Shown here piece after piece: positions 1-11,000 of a DNA stretch of 27,791 nucleotides. The position numbers were made by a program, and so were the translations under genes. The stretch is from JBFEUI01 sp041547565. Lineage in GTDB: Bacteria; Pseudomonadota; Gammaproteobacteria; Thiohalomonadales; Thiohalomonadaceae. Below the pieces are notes generated by a model. It was not told the origin of the DNA. It searched no databases and worked only from the letters and a program-made list of their open reading frames with translations. Location: the NCBI GenBank assembly GCA_041547565.1, contig JBFEUI010000031.1, positions 1 to 27,791 on the forward strand, written 5' to 3'. Each line of letters opens with the position of its first letter. The first letter of the stretch is position 1.

Positions 1-1019
1 GTCTCAAAGGTGTAGACGCCCTCCTGCAGGATGACGCGGGTGACCGCCTGCCCCTCCTTGGTTTTGGACATGCGCGTGCGCTGCTTGCGGTTGAGTTCGT
101 GCACCTCCTCCGGGCTGTGGACCACCATGATACCCATGCCGTAAGTACCGGACTCGGCCTTGATCACCACGTAGGGCCGTTTGTCTATGCCGTATTCGTC
201 GTACTTGCGCTGAATGGCCTTGAGCAGTGCGCCGGCATTCTTGGCCACACACTCCTCGCCCTCGCGCTTCATAAAGTCGATTTCACCGCAATTGCGGAAC
301 ATCGGGTCTATGAGCCACGGGTCGATCTCCACCATGTCGGCGAACTCTTCGCACACCTGGCGGTAGATGGCGAAGTGGCCCGATTTGATGCGGTTGGACC
401 AGCCGAGCTCCGGCGGGGGCAGCACCGGCTGCTCCAGGTTCTCCAGAATGGCCGGCACACCGCCCGACATGTCGTTATTCAACAGCACCACGCAGGGGAA
501 GAAGCCCTTGACGCCGACCTTGTCACCCTCGCGAAGCAGCGGTTCGAGCGTGATCTGCTTGCCCGATGGCAGGTCAATGGTCTGTGCCGTATCCAGATCC
601 GCTATCAGTGAGCCGATGTGTACCTCGTAACCGGCCAGCCCGATAAGGTCGCGCAGTGTGGCGAGGTTCTCCAGATAGAACAGGTTGCGGGTATGGCTCT
701 CCGGTATCAGCAGCAGGCGCTCGGCCATCGGGTAGATGCGCTCCATCGCAGACTGGATGGCCTGTATGCACAGTGCCTCAAAGGCCTGATTGAGGTTGTT
801 GAAACCGGCAGGGAACAGGTTGGTGTCGACCGGTGCCACCTTGAAGCCGGCGTTGCGCAGATCGACCGAGGCGTAGAACGGTGCCGGGGTTTTCTGCCAT
901 TGTTGCCGGAACCAGGCCTCAATCTGCGGCTGATGGGACAGCAGGTGTGATTCAAGCTGCAGCAGCGGTCCGGTGGGGGCCGTGGTCAGGTGGGGGACGT
1001 AATCCAGTAATGAATTCAT
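1..1019 (-). CDS. gshA: Glutamate-cysteine ligase, proteobacterial GshA type (partial, 3' end missing)
   Basis: Reading leftward from an ATG at 1019, the frame stays open to the window edge, giving about 339 residues without the C-terminus; I recall the family as roughly 430 aa. The enzyme joins glutamate and cysteine, the first step of glutathione synthesis in the cytoplasm. Recognisable are VDTNLFPAGFNNL at residues 64-76, the acidic stretch around GEIDFMKREGEE, and a glycine-rich nucleotide-binding-like segment VIKAESGTYGMGIM near 295-308. This is the GshA family first seen in Acidithiobacillus and other proteobacteria, not the enterobacterial GshA fold. No clear Shine-Dalgarno precedes the ATG. 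It is divergent from pilG. In Pseudomonas the next glutathione gene, gshB, borders pilG, so gshB may lie just past the left edge (inference). Confidence 0.9.
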   Translation of the reverse strand, partial: MNSLLDYVPHLTTAPTGPLLQLESHLLSHQPQIEAWFRQQWQKTPAPFYASVDLRNAGFKVAPVDTNLFPAGFNNLNQAFEALCIQAIQSAMERIYPMAERLLLIPESHTRNLFYLENLATLRDLIGLAGYEVHIGSLIADLDTAQTIDLPSGKQITLEPLLREGDKVGVKGFFPCVVLLNNDMSGGVPAILENLEQPVLPPPELGWSNRIKSGHFAIYRQVCEEFADMVEIDPWLIDPMFRNCGEIDFMKREGEECVAKNAGALLKAIQRKYDEYGIDKRPYVVIKAESGTYGMGIMVVHSPEEVHELNRKQRTRMSKTKEGQAVTRVILQEGVYTFE

Positions 1020-1294
1020 GATTTACAGGGTCGCTGGGGTGTGTAGTTGAATTTTAACAGCTCGTGCAGGCGAATGGAGCTATCCGCAATCTATAAGAAC
1101 ATGGTAATACTCTACTTTACATTATTGCTGTTTTATCAATGAATTAAAAATTATAGTGAAACCATCACATTATGGCTGGTATCTATTAACCCGGTTATGG
1201 CATGATGATTAATAATATGATAAATATCCGAAAACCCAATTGCGGCGCGACGCAAGGTCGATTCCGTTGACACAATTACGATCATGGGGGATCT
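1020..1294. other. Divergent intergenic region gshA / pilG
   Basis: This AT-rich 275-base stretch between divergent genes should carry the promoters of gshA (leftward) and the pil-chp cluster (rightward). The core at about 1095-1235 is rich in short A/T runs. I see no convincing paired -35/-10 elements, no sigma-54 site and no coding frame. A GGGGGA at 1276-1281 region lies directly upstream of the pilG start and probably serves as its ribosome binding site. Confidence 0.5.
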
Positions 1295-1696
1295 GTGACG
1301 AACGATAGCAATCAGTCCGGTCTGAGTGGCCTGAAGGTCATGGTGATCGACGACAGTAAGACTATACGTCGAACGGCCGAAACGCTGTTAAAGAAAGAAG
1401 GGTGTGATGTGGTTACGGCCAATGATGGTTTTGAGGCATTGTCAAAAATTGCCGATCATCAGCCACAGATAATCTTCGTTGACATCATGATGCCGCGCCT
1501 GGATGGTTACCAGACCTGCGCACTTATCAAGCACAACCAGAAATTCAAGGCAACACCGGTAATCATGCTCTCCAGTAAGGACGGTCTGTTTGACCGTGCA
1601 CGAGGCCGCATTGTCGGTTCGGAGCAATATTTGACCAAACCTTTCACCAAGGAAGAGCTGCTGGGAGCAATCGAGCAACACGTACTCCAGGGCTGA
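1295..1696 (+). CDS. pilG: Twitching motility response regulator PilG
   Basis: This single-domain CheY-like receiver of 133 aa begins at GTG. An ATG eleven bases upstream is in frame only with an immediate stop, so GTG is the best start, with a G-rich ribosome binding site just before it. The acidic pair D19-D20, the phospho-acceptor D63 in FVDIMMPRLDG and the conserved K115 in YLTKPF are all present. The sequence closely resembles Pseudomonas PilG (KVMVIDDSKTIRRTAETLLK is nearly identical). PilG is known to act downstream of the ChpA kinase and to promote pilus extension and cAMP signalling. It is the first gene of the pilGHIJ-chpA-chpC cluster, with pilH 67 bases downstream. Confidence 0.95.
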   Translation: MTNDSNQSGLSGLKVMVIDDSKTIRRTAETLLKKEGCDVVTANDGFEALSKIADHQPQIIFVDIMMPRLDGYQTCALIKHNQKFKATPVIMLSSKDGLFDRARGRIVGSEQYLTKPFTKEELLGAIEQHVLQG

Positions 1697-1726
1697 AAGT
1701 TGGCTGGTACAGGCAGGATAATATTT

Positions 1727-1741
1727 TTTGCAGTCTGCAAA
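1727..1741. promoter_or_regulatory. Perfect 15-base dyad between pilG and pilH
   Basis: TTTGCAG-T-CTGCAAA is an exact inverted repeat around a single central base, placed 22 bases before the pilH start and just upstream of its AGGAG ribosome binding site. Its symmetry and position would suit a repressor or activator operator, or a short hairpin in the mRNA. A run of T precedes it rather than follows it, so it is not a rightward intrinsic terminator. The binding protein is unknown. Confidence 0.4.
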
Positions 1742-1763
1742 TCGAATTTGAGGAGATAGATAC

Positions 1764-2129
1764 ATGGCACAAATCCTGATTGTGGATGACTCGCCCACCG
1801 AGATTCATGTGCTCACCACCATTCTCGAGAAAGAGGGGTATTCAATTTCCACCGCCACCAATGGTGAAGATGGTATTGCCAAGGCAACCGCGGAAAAGCC
1901 CGATCTGATCCTGATGGATGTGGTGATGCCTGGAATGAATGGTTTCCAGGCGACACGGAGTATTTCCAAGAACCCCGAGACTTCGTCGATCCCGATCATT
2001 ATCGTCACCACCAAGGATCAGGAGACCGATCGGGTGTGGGGACTGCGTCAGGGTGCCAAGGATTATGTCACCAAGCCCGTGGACGAGGCTGAACTGCTGC
2101 AGAAAATCTCGGCGGTAATGGGCGGTTAA
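1764..2129 (+). CDS. pilH: Twitching motility response regulator PilH
   Basis: A 121 aa CheY-like receiver with D8-D9, phospho-acceptor D52 (LMDVVMPGMNG) and K104 (YVTKPVDE). Hallmark PilH words include LIVDDSPTE near the start and IIIVTTKDQETDRVWGLRQG in the middle, as in Pseudomonas PilH. In that system PilH is the second receiver fed by ChpA and opposes or tunes PilG output, favouring retraction or acting as a phosphate sink. The start is an ATG with AGGAG at about 1751-1755. It is followed by pilI after 14 bases, so the two are surely cotranscribed. Confidence 0.95.
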   Translation: MAQILIVDDSPTEIHVLTTILEKEGYSISTATNGEDGIAKATAEKPDLILMDVVMPGMNGFQATRSISKNPETSSIPIIIVTTKDQETDRVWGLRQGAKDYVTKPVDEAELLQKISAVMGG

Positions 2130-2143
2130 ATAACAGAAAGCAT

Positions 2144-2689
2144 ATGACGGCTACCAGGGCACTGTCACCGATCGAACAACTCCAGCAGATGGAGTTGCGC
2201 AGCAAGCGTAATGCCAACCAACTGCCCCAGCAGATCGAGATCAAGCAGACATGGGATGGAGTCGCGTTTCGTCTGGGCAGTTATCGTCTGGTTGCCCCGA
2301 TGGAACAGGTCAAGGAGATCCTGACCTACCCGTCGCTTACCCGCGTTCCCGGTTCGAAGGGCTGGGTTAAGGGTATTGCGAATGTACGGGGAAATTTGCT
2401 GCCGATTCTGGACCTGCAGGGCTTTATTGCCGGCGAGCCCAGTGCGTTGAAGAAGGAATCCAGGATACTTGTCGTGCAGCACTATGGTGTCAGTGCTGGC
2501 CTGCTGGTAGACGAACTGCAGGGCATGCGGCACTTCCTGGAAGAGGAGAAAAGCAAGGATAAAGGTCAACTGGACGAACGTATACAGGAGTTTTTGACCG
2601 GTTCGTTCAGGCAGGGCAACAACCAGTGGTGGGTTATCGACCTCCATCGCCTGACCGAAGATCCGATGTTTTTGCAGGTTGCAGCCTAG
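2144..2689 (+). CDS. pilI: CheW-like coupling protein PilI
   Basis: This 181 aa cytoplasmic CheW-domain protein is expected to link the receptor PilJ to the kinase ChpA. After a polar N-terminal tail of about 35 residues rich in Q and R, the CheW fold begins (FRLGSYRLVAPMEQVKEIL). It includes the typical segment WVKGIANVRGNLLPILDLQGF near 83-103, where CheW proteins carry the G-x-x-N-x-R-G-x-x-x-P-I pattern, and ends near residue 175. It lies 14 bases after pilH. A second CheW-like gene, chpC, ends the cluster; the order identifies this one as PilI. The start lacks a strong ribosome binding site, and translation may be coupled to pilH. Confidence 0.93.
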   Translation: MTATRALSPIEQLQQMELRSKRNANQLPQQIEIKQTWDGVAFRLGSYRLVAPMEQVKEILTYPSLTRVPGSKGWVKGIANVRGNLLPILDLQGFIAGEPSALKKESRILVVQHYGVSAGLLVDELQGMRHFLEEEKSKDKGQLDERIQEFLTGSFRQGNNQWWVIDLHRLTEDPMFLQVAA

Positions 2690-2833
2690 CGCGAAGAGTT
2701 TGTTGCGTCGTCATGCCGGTTGAAGTGACGGCCAGGTGCGTTGAGATGGGACGGGCACACGTGAGCCACGTCTGAGATGCATACACGTTGATGAATGGGA
2801 AAAATCGAAGGTTAGACGCAGGAGCCACACACT
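2690..2833. other. pilI-pilJ spacer
   Basis: This 144-base gap is the longest inside the pil cluster before chpA. I see no hairpin followed by a T-run and no clear promoter. A CAGGAG at about 2819-2824 is the likely ribosome binding site of pilJ. Confidence 0.35.
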
Positions 2834-4948
2834 ATGAAATTTAGACTCTCGAGGAAGAAGACGACCGGGAAGAAGGCGACCGGCCCGAAAAGTGGCGGTG
2901 GAGGCGGCAAAGGCCTTATTGCACTGTTCGCGCTTCTCCTGGGTGCTGTGGGTGCCATGGGTGTCATCTACTTTTATGTCGGTCTACAGGATAGCTGGGA
3001 TAAACAGTACATCACGCTGCTCGGCGAAGAGCGGGTACTGTCACAGCAGATGACAACCTTTGCCGGATTGGCCAACCGTGGTAATCCCGCCACCTTTGAT
3101 GATTTGAGCAAACACCGTGATCGTTTCGCCTTTGCGCTGCAGCAGTTGCGTGCCGGTGACCCCGACTCGGGCATGCCTCCCTCGCCCAACGAGGTCTCCA
3201 AACCGCTCAAGCAGCTGGTGGATGTATGGAAGGCCTACAATACTAACGCGCAAACCATCATCGAGGCACGGGGTGTCATCGTCGCACTGCGACAAACAGT
3301 GAAATTCATCAACAACAACGCCACACAGCTGATGGCGTTGACCGATGAAGTGGCAACCCTGATGGCGAAAAAACATGTTGCTGCAGATCAGGTCTATCTG
3401 GCAAGCCGCCAGTTGATGTTGACACAGCGCATTATCCACAACGTAAACCGGGTGCTCGAAGGCGGGCAGGGTGCTGTGACCGCGGCAGACCGCTTTGGCC
3501 GTGACGCTGCGCTTTACGGCCGCATCCTCGCCGGTTTCCTCAACGGTGACAAAACCATGAAAGTACGGAAGGTTACCGATGCGGAAATTGTGGATAAACT
3601 TGAAGAACTGAGCGACCTGTTCGATTCGGTGGGCAAGCAGGTCAGCGGTATTCTGGAGCGAAGCCCGGAGGTATTCCAGGTATCCGAGTCTGTTAGTGAA
3701 GTGATCAGGATGTCTGACGATCTGCTCGCCAGCATTACCGCGCTGGACAATGCCTATGCCAACTACATCGAGAGCAGGACGGTAAGTGCGGCAATGGGTA
3801 ACCTGTTCGGTATTGGTGCTCTTATCCTGCTGATCTATCTGGGTATTCGTTTGAGGCAGGAAGCGTTGCAGCGGGTTCAGGCAACTGAGGCCCAGCGTCA
3901 GGCAACGGAAGACCAGTCACGCCGCAACCAGCAGGCAATCATGCGACTGCTCGATGAGATGGGTGACCTGGCCGATGGTGACCTGACCGTACACGCGACG
4001 GTTACCGAGGACATGACGGGTGCCATCGCCGACTCCATGAACTTCGCAATTGACCAACTGCGCAGCCTGGTAAAATCCATTAACGACACGGCCGGTCACG
4101 TCTCGTCCGCGGCACAGAAAACACAGGCCACGGCAACCCACCTCGCTGAGGCCTCGGAGCACCAGGCGCAGCAGATTGCCTCGGCCAGTACGGCGGTAAA
4201 TGAGATGGCGGTGTCCATCGAAGGTGTGTCGCAAAACGCCGACAAACTGGCGGAAGAGGCGCACCAGTCGGTAGATATTGCGAAAAAGGGTGCCGATGTG
4301 GTGCAGCGCTCCATACGCGGTATGGATACGATTCGCGACCAGATCCAGGAGACTTCCAAGCGTATCAAGCGTCTGGGTGAAAGTTCCCAGGAGATCGGTG
4401 ATATCGTTGAGCTGATCAATGACATCGCCGAGCAGACCAACATCCTCGCACTTAACGCGGCGATCCAGGCGGCCATGGCCGGTGAAGCGGGTCGCGGCTT
4501 CGCGGTGGTTGCTGACGAGGTACAGCGCCTTGCGGAACGCTCAGGTGATGCGACCAAGCAGATTGAGGCGCTGGTAAAAACCATCCAGACCGACACCAAC
4601 GAAGCGGTTATCTCGATGGAGCAGAGTACTTCCGGGGTGGTTGCCGGTGCCAAACTGGCCGAGGATGCCGGTAGTGCGCTGCAGGAGATTGAGAACGTGG
4701 CAACCCACCTGGAGGAGTTGGTACAGAGCATCACCGGCGCAACACGCCAGCAGGCCTCTGCGGCCGCCAATATTTCTGACACCATGAATGTCATCCAGGA
4801 GATCACCACCCAGACTTCCGAGGGTACCAACCAGACCGCTGATTCTATCGGTGACCTGGCGAAACTTGCCACCGACCTGAAGGAATCGGTGGCAGGCTTC
4901 AAGCTGCCTGAGACTTTCGAGCAGGAAGCTGAAGACGAGCTGGTATAG
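2834..4948 (+). CDS. pilJ: Methyl-accepting chemotaxis protein PilJ (type IV pilus receptor)
   Basis: This 704 aa inner-membrane chemoreceptor senses pilus- or surface-related cues and controls ChpA. A basic, glycine-rich cytoplasmic tail (1-26) leads into TM1 (about 27-49). A periplasmic PilJ-type helical sensor domain follows (about 50-318), with LLGEERVLSQQM near its start, then TM2 (about 323-341), a HAMP-like segment (about 360-415) and the long signalling coiled coil. The hairpin tip at 520-565 contains EQTNILALNAAIQAAMAGEA, whose AAIQAAMAGEAGRGF wording is typical of PilJ rather than of ordinary chemoreceptors (AAIEAARAGE). The C-terminus ends in acidic residues without a CheR-tethering pentapeptide. 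No dedicated methyltransferase (pilK) or methylesterase (chpB) is encoded beside it. Confidence 0.95.
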   Translation: MKFRLSRKKTTGKKATGPKSGGGGGKGLIALFALLLGAVGAMGVIYFYVGLQDSWDKQYITLLGEERVLSQQMTTFAGLANRGNPATFDDLSKHRDRFAFALQQLRAGDPDSGMPPSPNEVSKPLKQLVDVWKAYNTNAQTIIEARGVIVALRQTVKFINNNATQLMALTDEVATLMAKKHVAADQVYLASRQLMLTQRIIHNVNRVLEGGQGAVTAADRFGRDAALYGRILAGFLNGDKTMKVRKVTDAEIVDKLEELSDLFDSVGKQVSGILERSPEVFQVSESVSEVIRMSDDLLASITALDNAYANYIESRTVSAAMGNLFGIGALILLIYLGIRLRQEALQRVQATEAQRQATEDQSRRNQQAIMRLLDEMGDLADGDLTVHATVTEDMTGAIADSMNFAIDQLRSLVKSINDTAGHVSSAAQKTQATATHLAEASEHQAQQIASASTAVNEMAVSIEGVSQNADKLAEEAHQSVDIAKKGADVVQRSIRGMDTIRDQIQETSKRIKRLGESSQEIGDIVELINDIAEQTNILALNAAIQAAMAGEAGRGFAVVADEVQRLAERSGDATKQIEALVKTIQTDTNEAVISMEQSTSGVVAGAKLAEDAGSALQEIENVATHLEELVQSITGATRQQASAAANISDTMNVIQEITTQTSEGTNQTADSIGDLAKLATDLKESVAGFKLPETFEQEAEDELV

Positions 4949-5036
4949 GGAAAGTCACGGATTGATATGATAAATGCCACGAGCGCACATCAAGTGTGTG
5001 TCAACTGGGCGGACGCGGTTTTAGAGGTGCGGCATT

Positions 5037-8000
5037 ATGCAGACGGCTCATCAGTTTGATGTCAGTACCCTTAACTGGGTCAAGGGTGAAATTGACGAGA
5101 CAATCAAGCAGGCACGTATTTCGCTCGAGTCCTATGCCGAGGACCCTGATGAAGATGCGCAGTTGCGTGCTTGCATCGTACAGTTACACCAGGTATCCGG
5201 TACCCTGGAAATGGTTGAACTGGGCGGTGCCGCACGTTTTGCAAAAGAGGTGGAACGGCTTGCACTCGCAATAGAGCTCAAGGAATTCGATGCTGATGAA
5301 ACAGCATATGAAATTCTGATGCGAGGGTTGCTGCAGTTGCCTTACTACCTGGAAAGCCTCCAGGAAGGACACCCCGATAACCTGATGCCGCTATTGCCGC
5401 TGATCAATGAGATGCGGCAAATGCGCGGTGCCGAGCCGCTTGATGTGGCAGCATTTTTTACTCCTGATCTCTCCGTTCCCGCACCGGAAGCCGCAGTGTC
5501 GGCAGGGGCAGGGCAAACCATTGTAAATGTTGCACGCGAAACCAGGCGATTTTATCAGGCAGCACTGTTGAAGCTGCTGCGTGGCGAAGATGTTGATAAA
5601 AATCTTGGTGTTTTCGCTGCAGTATTCCATAAGCTGTTGCAGGTTGCAGAGGACGAGCATGTTAGACGCTGGCTCTGGGTCTGTCGTGGTTTTGCCACCG
5701 GCCTGCAAAAAAAGAGTATTCCCCTTGAACGGGAAACGAAAAGCCTTCTGGGTAAATTCGACAAGTTGCTCAAGCAGTTGATCGAAACCGGTGAGACTGG
5801 TCTCGATACGCGTAGTGTTAACGAGCTTGTGCGCACAACCCTGTACCAGGTTGCCCTTGCTGAGGCCAATACACCCCAGTTAGTTGAGTTAAAACAGGCA
5901 TTCAAACTGGACGATTATCTGCCGGGAGGCAGTGCCGGTGTTCAGCAACAAGGGGCAATGGCTGGCTTTAATGCTGATCTGAAACAGACAATCGCGGCTG
6001 ATGTTCTGGAGGAACTGACGCGCGTAAAAGACAGTCTGGATGTTTTTGTCAGGGGTGACCATCGTGAGAAGGAGGGGCTGAGTCCGATGGTCGAAAGCCT
6101 CTCATCCATGGCCGATACCCTGAAGATGCTGCAGGAAGACGGATTGTGTGAAATCCTGGTGCAGCAGGTCGATGCGATCAATGCAATGATCGACGGCACT
6201 CAGGAGATCAGTGACGGTAACCTGATGGGGATTGCCGGTGCGGTGCTCAGTGTTGAGTCGGCATTGAAAGACTGGGGGGGCTATGCGCCGGCGGAAAAGG
6301 CAGATGACCTGAGTGAACAGGTTTCTGGCGATGAGCTAAGCCCGCAGGCGGAGGCAGAGCATCATCGTGTAATTCGCCAGGTGATGAAAGAGGCGAAGGA
6401 CGATCTGGTCTACATTCGTGAAGCGATCAGCCTCTACCTGGATGATCAGAGCAACAGTAAGGCACTCGAGGAAATTCCAGCGCGACTGCACCAGATTTCA
6501 GGTGGCATGGAACTGCTCTCCTACAAGCGTGTGGCACAGATACTCGGTTCCTGCCAGGCCTATATCAGCGACAAACTGATTGCCTCGGATAGCATCCCTG
6601 CTGAATCAGAACTTGATCAGTTGGCCGATGCCATAATGAGTATCGAGTATTACCTTGAGGCCTTCGTGCAGAACAAGGTGCATCCTGGCTCGGCACTGGA
6701 GTTTGCAGAGCGGGCAGTGGCCGAACTGGGTTATCCGATGGGTTCAGGTGTCAGGGCGGAGCCTGAACATATCGTTGCCGAGTCGCTTCCTGAGACGGTT
6801 GAAGAGGTTGCACCCGAGGAACTGGAGGTTGAGCAGCTAGACAAGGGTGAGGCGGCCGAAGGGGCTGCAGCGCTGCCTGAGATCGAACCGGTTGAGATAG
6901 AAATTGCCGCAGAACCTCCGGTTGAGACGAGTGCTGCTGAGCTGGAATCAGCGCCTGGACTGGAACTTGAGGAGCAGGCGGCACCGGAGGTGACAGCCGG
7001 GAGTGCGGTTGAAGAGGTTGTTGCCGAACCTGAAGACGGCAGCGTGCCAGAACTGGAGATTGAAACAACTGACATCGAGGTGACTGCGCCTGAGCAGGAG
7101 GCTGCAGCAGTTGAGATAGAGGAGACGATTGAAGCGGCTCCGGTAATCTCTGAAGCGCAGCCCGAATCGGCACCCGTCAATGAACTTGATGATGAAATTA
7201 TCGAAATCTTCGTTGAAGAGGCGGAAGAGGAATTCGCCAGGATCAATGAGTTATTGCCGCAATGGAAATCAAGCCCAAGCGACGAGGAGTCGTTACGGGA
7301 ATTAAGGCGTAGTTTCCATACACTAAAGGGCAGCGGTCGGCTGGTCGGTGCTTCCGATGTCGGCGAGTTTGCCTGGGCCTTTGAGAGCCTGCTCAATCGC
7401 GTCATCGATGGGACGGTGCCGCACAACAATGTAATGTTCGATGTGCTGGAGATGGCGCAAGAGGCCTTGCCACAGTTGCTCGAACAGTTCCGAAGCGGGA
7501 AAACACCGAGCGCTGATATCCAGATGCTGACCGAAGCGGCCGAGGACCTGTCCAAGCCGGGCGGGATGCAGGTTGCAGAAGCGACTCCCGCTGAGATGGA
7601 GGCGCAGCCGGAAGCGATTGTCGAAGAGGAGGCGCCTGCTGCTGAGGCGGCACCATCTGCGCTCGATCCGGTGCTGCTGGATATCTATTCGAAGGAAGCC
7701 GAGACTCACCTGGCCGCAATCAACGACTTTTTGGCGCAGGTTAAAGGCGGTGAAGGTGCCAGGGTGAGCGAACCGCTGATCCGCGCCCTGCACACGCTGC
7801 AGGGCAGTTCCCGTATGGCGGGTATCGAACCGGTTGCCGAGGTGAGCGCGGTACTGGAGAAATACGCTAAAACCCTGCAGGCAGAACAGCGTGCCGTTGA
7901 TGATGAGGGTTTGTCTGTACTTGAGGATACAGTTGGCTACATCAACTCGATGATGGCCCATTTGCTGGACAACAACCAACCGGAGCCTGACAGGACGGAG

Positions 8001-11000
8001 CTCCAGCTACGGGCAGATGGCCTGTATGCCGCAGTGCAGCACCTGGAACACGGCGCACAGGTATCACCTGAAGCGGGCCTGGCCGCAGTTGTGGAAGAGA
8101 TTGAAGAAGTCGGGGAGTCAGCAGAGTCGGCAACGCCTGTCGAAGCGACTGAGGCTGAAGCTGGTGCGGATGTGGAATCGATCGATATTCCCGATATCGC
8201 TGCACTGCTTGAAGAAGAGGAGATCGCCACGCCGGAGGAACAACCGGGTCTGGAAGAGATCGAGGCGATCGAAATCGAGACGGCTGAACCGGAGATTGGC
8301 GTCGAGGAAGAACCGGCCCAGGAGGAAGCTGCTGTACCGGCAGAAGCCGAAGTGACTCTCATGGAGGAAGACTATGATCCGGAATTGCTGGAGATATTCC
8401 TCGAGGAAGGTACGGAAATACTCGATGCCAGTGAAGAGACACTGCAGTCCTGGGTGGACAATCCGGATGACCGCTCACTGGCCGAGGCGCTGCAGCGCCA
8501 GCTGCACACCTTAAAGGGTGGCGCCCGTATGGCGGGTGTGACGCCTATCGGTAATCTCAGCCACAGCCTGGAGTCGACGTTTGAAGGTGTGGTCGAAGGC
8601 CGCCTGAAGCGCTCCAAGGAGATGATGGAACTGCTGCAGTTGGCATTGGATCGCCTGGTGACGATGCTGGAGAAGGTTCGCGATCATGAGCCGTTGGTCT
8701 CCGGTGATGATCTGATCAGGCGTGTCGATGCCCTTGCCAGGTCATCGGAAGCGGGCGCTGTGGCCGAGCCCGAGGAAGCCGAGGTTGAGGTAGTTGCGGA
8801 GACGATGGAAGCACCCGCTCTTGCTGCCGAGTCGAAGCTGCACCCCATGTTTGGTACCGCAATGGAAACCCTTGAGCAGATCCGACGCAATATTCAGGGG
8901 TGGAAGGGCGCGAAAGACGAGTCGGAGCTTATCGAACGACTGCAAAATAATATCAGCGCTCTTGCAACTGATGCCGCCAATGAAAGTGTGGCGGAGATCG
9001 CCGATATGGCGCTGTGTCTCAAGGACACGATTCAGCATGTCCTTGATGGTCATATTGCGGTCACCGATGAGCTTGTCATCCTGTATGAGCAGAGCACCGA
9101 ATTGCTCGGGCGCCAGCTAGAACAGCTGGGTACCAACGAGCCACTGGATAGTTCGCAGGTACAGATCCAGCTGCTTGAGGAGTTTGTCGAGAAGAACCAG
9201 GCGCAGCACGCGGTTGCTGAGGAACTCGAGGAAAAGGCTGAGCAGGAAAGAGAGGCGCAGCGGGCGCGGGAAGAGGAGGAACGTGTACAGAACAGGCGCA
9301 AGGGTGCGCGTGTTCAGCACGAGGTTATTCGTGTGCGTTCCGACATTCTCAACAATATGGTCAACTTCGCCGGTGAGGTAAGTATTTACCGCTCCCGTGT
9401 CGAACAACAGATCGGTTCCTTCCGTTTTAGTATCGAGGAACTGGACCAGACCGTAGCGCGCTTACGCGATCAATTGCGGCAGTTTGATATTGAAACAGAG
9501 GCCCAGATCGATTCAAGGCGTCAGGAAGCTGCGCAGCAGGGCTATGAGGATTTTGATCCGCTGGAGTTTGACCGCTTCACCAATATGCAGCAGCTTTCCC
9601 GCTCCATGATGGAGAGTTTGAGTGACCTGGTCAGTGTCGAGGAGGCGCTGCTTGGCCTGACGCGTGAAAGTGAAACGTTGCTGTTGCAACAGTCACGGGT
9701 CAATACCGAGTTGCAGGAGAGTCTGATGCAGACGCGAATGGTGCCGCTGGTTGAGAATGCACCACGCCTGCGCCGTATTGTTCGCCAGACCTGTTCCGAG
9801 CTTGGCAAAGAGGCAAAGGTCACCTTCTCCGGTGCCGACGTAAAAATGGACAGAAATGTTGTGGAGCGGATGATGGCACCGCTCGAACACATGTTACGCA
9901 ACGCGATCGCGCATGGTATTGAAAGCCCGGAGGAAAGGAAAAAGAAGGGGAAGTCACCCGAGGGCACGATCAAGATAGCACTCTCCCGCGAAGGCTCCGA
10001 GGTCGTAATCAACGTCAGCGACGATGGCCGCGGCATCGACCTGGAGCGAGTGCGTGCAAAGGCTCTGGACAGGGGGCTTATCAGTGAAGGTGCGGAACTG
10101 GGTGATCATGAACTGATGCAGTTTATTCTCGAGTCAGGCCTTTCTACTGCAGAGTCACTGAGCCAGGTTGCTGGCCGCGGTGTCGGCATGGATGTGGTCA
10201 ATAGCGAGATAAAGCAGCTAAGCGGTGTGCTTACAATTGATTCGCAAAAAGAGCAAGGCACCGTGTTTACCATCCGTTTGCCGCTTACCTTGTCTGTTAG
10301 TCGTGCACTCCTGGTGAACGCCGGTGAGGATATCTATGCGATTCCGCTGCTGGGTATTCAGGGCATTGAGCGTATTTCACACGATGAACTGGATGAACTG
10401 ATGAGTGCGGAGCAGCCGATCTACCACTGGGTCGGCCAGGATTACGACCTCCTGAATATCGCATCGGTACTTGGTGCCGCTGGTCCAAGCGCCGCTGCGG
10501 CAGAGGGCAGCAAGCTGCCTGTCCTGCTGACCCAGAGTGGTGACCAGCGTGTGGCGCTGCTGGTTGATGGCCTACTTGGCAGCCGCGAGATCGTCGTGAA
10601 ATCGCTCGGCCCGCAGTTGAGTACGCTGCAGGACCTGGCGGGTGCCACGATTCTGGCAGATGGCAGTGTCGCTCTGATCATCGATATGCCTTCGCTCATT
10701 CGGCATGGCCTGGCCAAGCGTGAGGTTCAGAAAGAGGCTCCGGGTGAACAGGTTGAGGCGGCAGCTGTCAGTGCCGAACCACTGGTTATGGTGGTGGATG
10801 ATTCGATTACCGTGCGCAAGGTGTCGGAACGCCTGCTGAAACGAAATGAGATGCGCACCATCTCCGCCAAGGATGGAGTAGATGCCCTGGCCGCGCTTGA
10901 GGAGCAGATCCCGGATGTGATGCTGCTCGATATCGAAATGCCGCGTATGGACGGTTACGAGCTTGCAACGCATATTCGCAACTCGGATCGCCTGAAAGAC

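Noticed and set aside
1267..1272. TTGACA as a -35 element for pilG.
   Set aside because: It is only 22 bases from the GTG start, and no -10 hexamer fits at the right distance without overlapping the coding region.
6760..7190. Glu/Pro/Ala-rich stretch of chpA as a frameshift or a foreign insert.
   Set aside because: The frame is continuous, and such acidic linkers recur between Hpt modules in ChpA proteins, so it is a normal interdomain linker.
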